Positions 54,491 to 60,000 of a DNA stretch of 60,000 nt are shown piece by piece. Under the pieces are notes generated by a model, which saw nothing but the letters and a program-made list of their open reading frames with translations, was not told where the DNA came from and did not search any database. Source of the DNA: Cristatella mucedo (taxonomy: Eukaryota; Bryozoa; Phylactolaemata; Cristatellidae); the NCBI GenBank assembly GCA_009760855.2, contig WPIO01000020.1:4601501-4661500 (forward strand), written 5' to 3'. Position 1 is the first letter of the stretch. The number at the start of each line of letters is the position of its first letter. Both the position numbers and the translations under genes were made by a program.

Positions 54491-54803
54491 TCTTCCTCTC
54501 TCTTTCGCTCTCTCTCTCTCTTTCTCCATATCTCTTTCCATCTCTCTCTCTCTTTCTCCATATCTCTTTCTATCTCTCTCTCTCCCTCTCTCTCTCTCTC
54601 TACCTCTATCTCTCTCTCTCTTTCTCTCTATCTCTTTTTCTCACTCTCTATCTCTCTTTCTCTCACTCTCTCTCACTCTCTCTCACCCTTTATCTCTCTC
54701 TCTATCTCTCACTCTTTCTCTCACTCTCTCTCTCTCTCTCTATCTCTTTTTCTCTCTATCTCTCTATTCCTTTCTCTCACTATTTACCTCTCTCTCTCTC
54801 ATC
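54320..54803. repeat. Long (CT)n-rich polypyrimidine tract
   Basis: Nearly 480 bases of CTCT with TTTC, TATC, CACT and TCCC interruptions; the plus strand is almost purely pyrimidine. Leu-Ser repeat frames across it are not proteins. Confidence 0.95.
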
Positions 54804-55274
54804 AGTTGAACGCTTAAGCCTTTCAAAGGACGGGTGAGTGAGACAAATACCACGGATAAGTGTAGCTCAAGAGTTTGGAGTTACGATAAAGTCTAAAAAG
54901 AACATTGCGGTTAATTGTACACATGTCGAGTCGGAACTCACCTGCCATTCAGACTTCTAGTTCGAGCCGATTCAAATTAGAGGCGTTCCGTTCCTTGGCA
55001 TCTTTACAGGTTGTGGCTCTAAAAGTGGCCGACTATGCTGCGGATTTCTGGTCGGTTATCCAGTTGGGGGGCGGGCTACAAAGTGAGGCTCTCGAATCTT
55101 ATGTAGCCCCACCGTAATGACCTCGGCGACACAGCCCCCAAGCGAACCGAACAAAAGTAGCTAGTAGAAGTTGCACGCCCACGTTGAGTGCTTCGAGTGA
55201 GCCTTGTGCATAGTTTTCTAGCAATTAGAGCGGCGGTGTCAAATCGCTGTCATGACCATGACTAGAATGTAAAC
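54804..55274. other. Unassigned sequence
   Basis: No feature recognised. A 70-codon frame at 54,905-55,117 has no supported identity. Confidence 0.4.
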
Positions 55275-55435
55275 GTAATTAGTTGATTGGTATAGCGCAC
55301 TAAGAAAGCTTAATCTCTATTCAGGTGCTTCGCACTCGCTACGAGGCTTGAGCCCTCGATATAGGTTATCAAATACATTTACCTCTACCTTGGCTGCGGC
55401 GAGCACATTAGCCACTGAGCGAAATAAGCGCGGCA
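55275..55435 (-). mobile_element. SINE-1 copy with insertion
   Basis: Plus strand: GGTATAGCGCACTAAGAAAG, CTTAATCTCTATTCAGGTGC, CTACGAGGCTTGAGCCCTCG, then an extra about 20 bases (GGTTATCAAATACATTTACC area), and CGGCGAGCACATTAGCCACT. This is the reversed SINE-1 with a small internal insertion. Confidence 0.7.
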
Positions 55436-56721
55436 CGTAGTTGCTGCTTGCTAGGATCCCATCTGTCACGTGCTCATGGCGTCATAAGGTGAAGCCAGAA
55501 AAAGCAGACGAAATGACAGCCTTACTTTGGTGAATTGTTCTCAAGGTTACCAACCTGTAGAAACGCAAACGCTTAGTGGTTGGCTAAGCTGATGCAGGCT
55601 CTAAGAGTCTGGCCGTAACTAGTGGCAAGCTGCAATGTTGTACGAGAAAAATGTTGCTCCAGCACAAAAGACTGGAGCATGAAATTGTCTGTACAGCAGT
55701 GCTTGCAGTCTTCAAGTGATTGGCTGCCGCCTAGCTGCAGCGGTCGGATGCACATTCACCTTAGCAGTGAGCTGTGATGCAATAAAGAAGAAGGCGAAGA
55801 GGGAAGTTTTCTTTATGATTCCTTAGTGGAAAAAATTGCTTAATTATTTATAAAGCAATCTCGGAGTATAAATATCCATCTCGGTGCTTTAAAAGTAGTT
55901 GCCCGAGGTAAAGCCGTACGTTCCATCCTAGTGAGTACAGGAATTACGTGTTAATTAAGCTCTCTATAATGCTAAAAACGTTGTGGTGCTAATTTAGGAA
56001 CATTATGTATGCATGTTAAAGGCATTACAAAAGAAAAAAAATGATTGCCCCTCCTACCTGAAGCTATCAACAGGTTTGTAAAACTCGCTCGAAGTTCCTT
56101 AGCAGTTGATAGACATATGCGCAATGCGTGTATTCATTTGGAAGTAGATGAAGTTTAACAATTCTCATCCTCATGTAAGCCTCAAGTCTTAACTTTCTCT
56201 CTCTTATATTTATTTCTAAAGGCCAAGCGGATGCGTTCACAAATATCAAGATTATAATTTAATAGAGCCCGGGTAGGCGAACGAAAGAGTTCAGCATAAG
56301 TAGCCACATGCAAATTTGGATCACAGTTAGTTTTGTATAGTACACATATAAACAGCTCATTGATCCATCACATTCAGACATCCCTATCTTAACTTCGTGC
56401 TAATTCCTTTAAGAGAAAAATTTTCATCAATGTCAGCAATAGTTCATGCATTCACTTCTTACAAACAGCCGCTCAATATTATAAAGCCAAATTCTTTTTC
56501 AAAATCGTTATAGCATTTTCTTGAGGCAAGGGTAGCATTCGCGAAAACGGCGGTGTCATCCTTTTGAAAAGCAGCCGCCAGAAAACATATCAACAACAAG
56601 GCTTCCTGTTTCAAAGCGCCGAATGGGAGCAGATAGAAACGAAGTGGACTCGTTAGCGATTTTAAGTATTCCTGATTGTTGGATACATAATTCATATAGT
56701 ATGGAAAATGAGTGTCGGATG
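55436..56721. other. Mostly unassigned; LINE-A/SINE-1 tail trace at 55,845-55,895
   Basis: TTTATAAAGCAATCTCGGAG and CATCTCGGTGCTTTAAAAGT resemble an eroded minus-strand LINE-A tail. Otherwise no gene. An 88-codon minus frame at 56,459-56,725 lies directly downstream of the NHL-like pseudogene and could be part of that old gene, but I recognise no motif in it. Confidence 0.4.
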
Positions 56722-56967
56722 TCATTGCTTACAGTGGAAAAACCTGCCCGTGCAGTGGTGCAAAAGCTCGCCAGGCGACATGAACACTATTTTAATTGAA
56801 ATTTTGTGATTGAGCAGATGCATCTCAATTTTAATCAAAACAGCATCTCTAAGATTTAAAAACCTCTTGATTGTAGACAAGAAGTTGTCAGAGAGGCCGC
56901 AAAAGCAGCTTATACACCATAATTTGAGTCCCTGCCTGTCCGAGCACCTCTCACGACAGCTGATCAT
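56722..56967 (-). pseudogene. Degraded relative of the NHL/propeller-like exon at 59.7 kb
   Basis: The minus-strand frame aligns almost without gaps to the exon at 59.66-60.0 kb. CSDRQGLKLW pairs with CVDHEGKLLW, the LSD with VSD, RFLNLRD with TYLYLAD, and VFMSPGELLHH with LFKTPGELLHY. At the DNA level CCTGGCGAGCTTTT is identical in both. After PGELLHH the two diverge and this frame ends within ten residues, whereas the 59.7-kb exon continues for about 30. Loss of the conserved propeller residues suggests a decaying tandem duplicate. The alternative is a distinct exon of the same gene family. Confidence 0.45.
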
Positions 56968-58084
56968 TCACGAACTAAGTTGTCACTACAGACTCATTCT
57001 CGATTGAGGTGAAACGTGGAGAATTTGTTAAACAGTTGTTAAGCAGACTCATCAGACTCAGCAGACTCTGTGCCATCGCTCGAATATAGCATCGCCATTT
57101 ACTGATTGGAAATAGCCCAACCACTGGTCAGTTCATGTCTTCCAAGGCAAACCAGACCGACAAGATGGCTGTGGCAGGTCAGCTGCTCACTTCCAGTGCA
57201 TGGCCTCTGGCCGCGACGCCGAGAGCTGACCGGCTATATCTGGTTGTTATGCCATGATGACTGGCTCCTTTATCAGCCACGTGACCATGCCGGGGCTATT
57301 GTTTGAGTAGCCTTCTAACGCAAATATCATGACCTCGAGGACGTCTCTCACAGGAACACTTATTTGAGGTGGAATTCAAGTTGAAAGTGACTCATCACTG
57401 GCATTGAAGATTCGTATAACTTCAAATGTACAAGCAAAGGTGATAATGTTGGGAATTACAAAAATTAGTCGCTGCACTGGAAATTGGGCTGTACTATTCG
57501 GCATGACATAGGAAATGCTGCAAAAAACTGTCACCTTCGATATTAAATCCGCGAAGATATTTCGGTGACAGCAAAAAGCAATGCAATACAGCAAATTTTA
57601 TCTATGCATTAATATATCACAATTCATTGCCGAATAGGCGTTCCTCGACAAAAAATATACCCATGCAAGAATAACGTATCCCTGCTGATCTTTGGTATCT
57701 GAGGCCAAGTAACCATCATAAGTAAGGTATACTAAAAATAGAAATGACAGGAAATATGAGTGAGTTAAATTATTTAAAAAATCAAGAGTTTAATTTCACA
57801 CTGCGATTGCACCCCCTGTCACAGTCACAAGTGAGTTTAATCATTAACCGTCCTAATCTCACGAAAGAATTGTTCGGCTTTAGGAACGCTCCTCGGCTGA
57901 GAGCAGGCCAACCTATAATTAATGAAATACTCTAAATGCCGAGAAAGATATTACAATGGAAGTTTAATCCAATATTAAAACCAGGCATCATAGCAGTAAT
58001 CGTAGAGATACTAATACTGAGATTAATCTACCATCAATCCGCTAAAAAAATGCTCTAGCTCCTAGATGTTGACGCTGACTTAAC
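56968..58084. other. Unassigned sequence
   Basis: No supported gene or repeat. If the NHL-like relics belong to one locus, this would be intergenic or intronic DNA between duplicates. Confidence 0.4.
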
Positions 58085-58245
58085 AATAGCCCAGAGGGTA
58101 AGGTGTTCGCTCTTCACAACAGAGGTCGAGGGTTTTTCAATTCAGCAGTAAGCGATCCTTTAAGGCTAACTTTGAGTAGCGGTGACAGACATGAAAACTC
58201 TTCTGCGACACTATAAATAATTAGGCAGTTAAATCGGCTAATGTC
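58085..58245 (+). mobile_element. SINE-2 copy, diverged
   Basis: CAATAGCCCAGAGGGTAAGG (A box), TGTTCGCTCTTCACAACAGA, an eroded B box (GGTCGAGGGTTTTTCAATTC), and 3' CTCTTCTGCGACACTATAAA. Confidence 0.65.
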
Positions 58246-58569
58246 TTTCTTAGTATTATAAAGTATGAGGTGTAGCTGCGCAATGCCACCAGAATAAAAG
58301 TTTGATGCCGCCTGAACGTACATTAAGTGAAGCAAATTAGGAGCTATGCTTGAATGGATTAAAGACAATTTTGCCGAAGGTCACATCGGTAGAGATAAGA
58401 AAGCCCAAGTTGCTGTTGGTGGTGACACTGGCGGAGTAGTAGGGGTTGGGAGAAGACATTAGATTCAAAAACAACTCTTAAAGACGAAATAATACTTTAG
58501 ATTCTTCCAACATACCCAAAAAATAACATCAAAACTGTGCGAGTTTCCAGATAATCTAACTCAGTTTAG

Positions 58570-58745
58570 TGCTGTTTTAGTGTCAACTAGGAATGTGGGT
58601 GAGGTCCTTCCCAATGACGTAGTCATCAATCGTTTCAAATGCTGCTTATAGATCGCCAGTGAGGCTTAATCTTGATCGACTATGTATTGAAGAACACACT
58701 AAAGCCAAAACAAAGTAGTTTTGGTGGAGGCATTGGCTATAAGTC
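58570..58745 (-). mobile_element. L2-like RT fragment
   Basis: Minus-strand translation gives an eroded STKTTLF block and LSLTGDL then AAFETIDDYVIGKDL, corresponding to HSTESALL and motif A LLDLSAAFDTIDH of LINE-A. It contains a stop at the Ser position and is a short relic. Confidence 0.5.
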
Positions 58746-58804
58746 CTTATGGTGACTGGAAGTTAAGATAAATAAATGCAATCATGTGGTTATTCTGATG
58801 TGAC

Positions 58805-59430
58805 TAACTAAAACTCTGCAGCTAGGCTTATCTGTCGTGAGCGGCGCCGTTGCCACATCACACCACTTCTCGCCGATCTGCACTGGCTACCAGTCAAGCA
58901 ACGGATCGACTTCAAGGTTTAGTCGCTCACTTTTAGGTCCCTTCATTCTTTGGCTCCGACCTATCTCTCAGATCTACTCCCCCACCATGCCAAGCATCGT
59001 ACCACCCACTTTTCGGAATCCAACAGTCTACCAATACCTCGTACAAACCTCAAATCCTTTGGAGACAATGCATTTAGTTCGTATGCTCCCAAAGCCTGGA
59101 ACTCACTCCCAACTTTCGTCAGAACATCCTCTGACTTGACCACATTTAAAAAGAACTTCAAAACACACCCTTTTAGGACAGCATTTAATGGGTCCCTGAG
59201 ATTTGTCCTTCATGTGTTTATGCGTGCTGACACTGTGCATGCTGCCACTAACCACATTTGCACGCTTACCCTGTGCATGTCCCCCGACCATGTTATTCAA
59301 GTTGTTGATCAAACATGATATTACTCACCATTCAATCAAGTTTCCCTTTGCAGCAAATGTAAAGAGCCGAGAAAGATATTGAGTTCTCTAAGAAGGCTTT
59401 ATTAAGAGCATTGTTATTATTATCATTAGC
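58805..59430 (+). mobile_element. LINE-A, RT C-terminus and complete 3' end
   Basis: ACTCTGCAGCTAGGCTTATC onward encodes the connection region (HITPLLADLHWLPVKQRIDF), YLSDLLPHHAKHRTTHFSES and FGDNAFSSYAPKAWNSLPTF, the intact-looking RT end (58,950-59,250). The 3' UTR and (ATT)n end at 59,430 follow. A stop after the RIDFKV region breaks the frame. 5'-truncated. Confidence 0.88.
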
Positions 59431-59661
59431 TAAACTGCCTTCCTTACGAGCAAATTATCACAAAAAATAAATACATTTCTTATGGTTCGCAATTTTTATC
59501 TTTGGATACAATTTAACAAGCTAATATCAACTGAATCGTAAGAAACTTAAAAATAGTACATATAGCATACATTTGCTGGAGATATCTTGCTCCTTATTAT
59601 TGGTAGTTCAGCTTCTCTGAAGCCATGTCCGATTCCAGAATTCTTCTCCAACGGGTTCTAG
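59431..59661. other. Unassigned, likely 3' UTR of the NHL-like gene
   Basis: AT-rich sequence between the LINE-A end and the stop codon at 59,662. If the exon is real this is its 3' UTR on the minus strand. TTTATTTTTTGTGATAA near 59,465 (minus reading) has no clear AATAAA beyond AAAATAAATAC on plus. Confidence 0.35.
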
Positions 59662-60000
59662 CTAAATGATATCACGAAAGAAAATTACAGCCCGTTGGAT
59701 ACCAAACTCATATAGAAAGACAAAAAAGCGGTTTTTGTCGTGGTCTAAAGTCGATAATTTGATCATCCTATAGTGTAAAAGCTCGCCAGGTGTTTTGAAA
59801 AGTGTCACCAGTTTGCCAACTAAAGTGTGATGTAGCTGCTTAACCACATTCGCCTTAACGTCGGCAAGATACAAATACGTCGCGTCCTCAGAGAAGCAAG
59901 TGTCGGAAACGTCGTACATGCTGTAGTCTAGTTTCCACAACAACTTGCCTTCGTGGTCCACACATGTGATTCTATTTAGGCCGAGTTTGGTGTGACATGT
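59662..60000 (-). CDS. Terminal exon, NHL-repeat/beta-propeller-like protein (partial)
   Basis: An open frame enters from the window's right edge (minus strand) and ends with a stop at 59,662, giving at least 112 residues. The portion NRITCVDHEGKLLWKLDYS then FSEDATYLYLADVKANVVKQ fits a propeller blade of NHL type (C-V-D-x-E-G-K-x-x-W ... G/D-x-x-Y-V-A-D-x-x-x-N-x-V). In such proteins the blades form a protein- or RNA-binding propeller, often behind TRIM-type domains; none of those domains is in the window. A last segment, LFKTPGELLHYRMIKLST to IFFRDII, closes the chain. No stop or frameshift interrupts it. A degraded relative lies 2.7 kb away. The family call rests on one to two blades. Confidence 0.5.
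   Translation of the reverse strand, partial: TCHTKLGLNRITCVDHEGKLLWKLDYSMYDVSDTCFSEDATYLYLADVKANVVKQLHHTLVGKLVTLFKTPGELLHYRMIKLSTLDHDKNRFFVFLYEFGIQRAVIFFRDII

Noticed and set aside
54240-54817. Two overlapping frames of 171 and 189 codons rich in Leu and Ser
   Set aside because: Produced by the CT-rich tract; no stop codons can arise in CTCT in those frames.
56459-56725. 88-codon frame as a real exon
   Set aside because: Adjacent to a decayed NHL-like relic, but without splice sites or recognisable residues I could support.

Overview
This is a gene-poor window from a eukaryotic, almost certainly invertebrate animal genome. The grounds are scattered short exons with animal-type splice sites, a receptor-kinase-like and an NHL-propeller-like terminal exon, tRNA-derived SINEs, L2-type non-LTR retrotransposons, Ty3/Gypsy LTR elements, a hAT relic and long AG/CT/CA/TA microsatellites. 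I cannot name the phylum from sequence alone. No bacterial-style operon, CRISPR array, rRNA or convincing functional tRNA gene is present.

Most of the recognisable DNA is transposable element. I use working names. LINE-A is an L2-like LINE with an (ATT)n 3' end. Copies or fragments lie at 1.3, 1.9-4.4, 7.5-9.2, 12.35-15.4, 20.7, 21.6, 29.1-30.6, 37.2, 38.1, 48.2, 49.1-51.8, 53.7 and 58.8-59.4 kb. The best copy, at 50.2-51.8 kb, keeps a 406-codon reverse transcriptase frame. LINE-B is a second L2-like family with a 3' end rich in ATTAC, at 17.9, 35.2-36.2, 42.0 and 46.7-48.2 kb. SINE-1 is tRNA-derived and carries the same 3' tail as LINE-A, which suggests LINE-A mobilises it. SINE-2 is an unrelated tRNA-derived family.

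LTR elements: a complete but dead Ty3/Gypsy element lies at 25,004-28,991 on the minus strand. It has two 140-bp LTRs and a perfect GTTGG target duplication, but has lost most of RNase H and two of the three integrase catalytic acids. A second, very degraded Gypsy-like lineage lies at 32.2-34.9 kb (plus). Two solo LTRs of a third family sit at 20.25 and 47.27 kb, the latter nested in a LINE-B copy. A DUF4371-type hAT transposase relic lies at 39.2-41.15 kb.

A degenerate tandem satellite with a period of about 180 bp fills 10-12 kb. It reappears at 44.4-45.45 kb as a small array that switches orientation.

Host gene candidates are few: a terminal exon resembling a receptor tyrosine kinase C-terminus (7,102-7,380, minus), an unknown internal exon (19,722-20,013, plus), and an NHL/beta-propeller-like terminal exon running off the right edge (59,662-60,000, minus) with a degraded relative at 56.7-57.0 kb. 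CpG-rich blocks at 16.7-17.6 and 21-22.9 kb and a TATA-plus-splice-donor module near 37.94 kb may be promoters. The rest is unassigned intergenic or intronic sequence with nested and decaying repeats.
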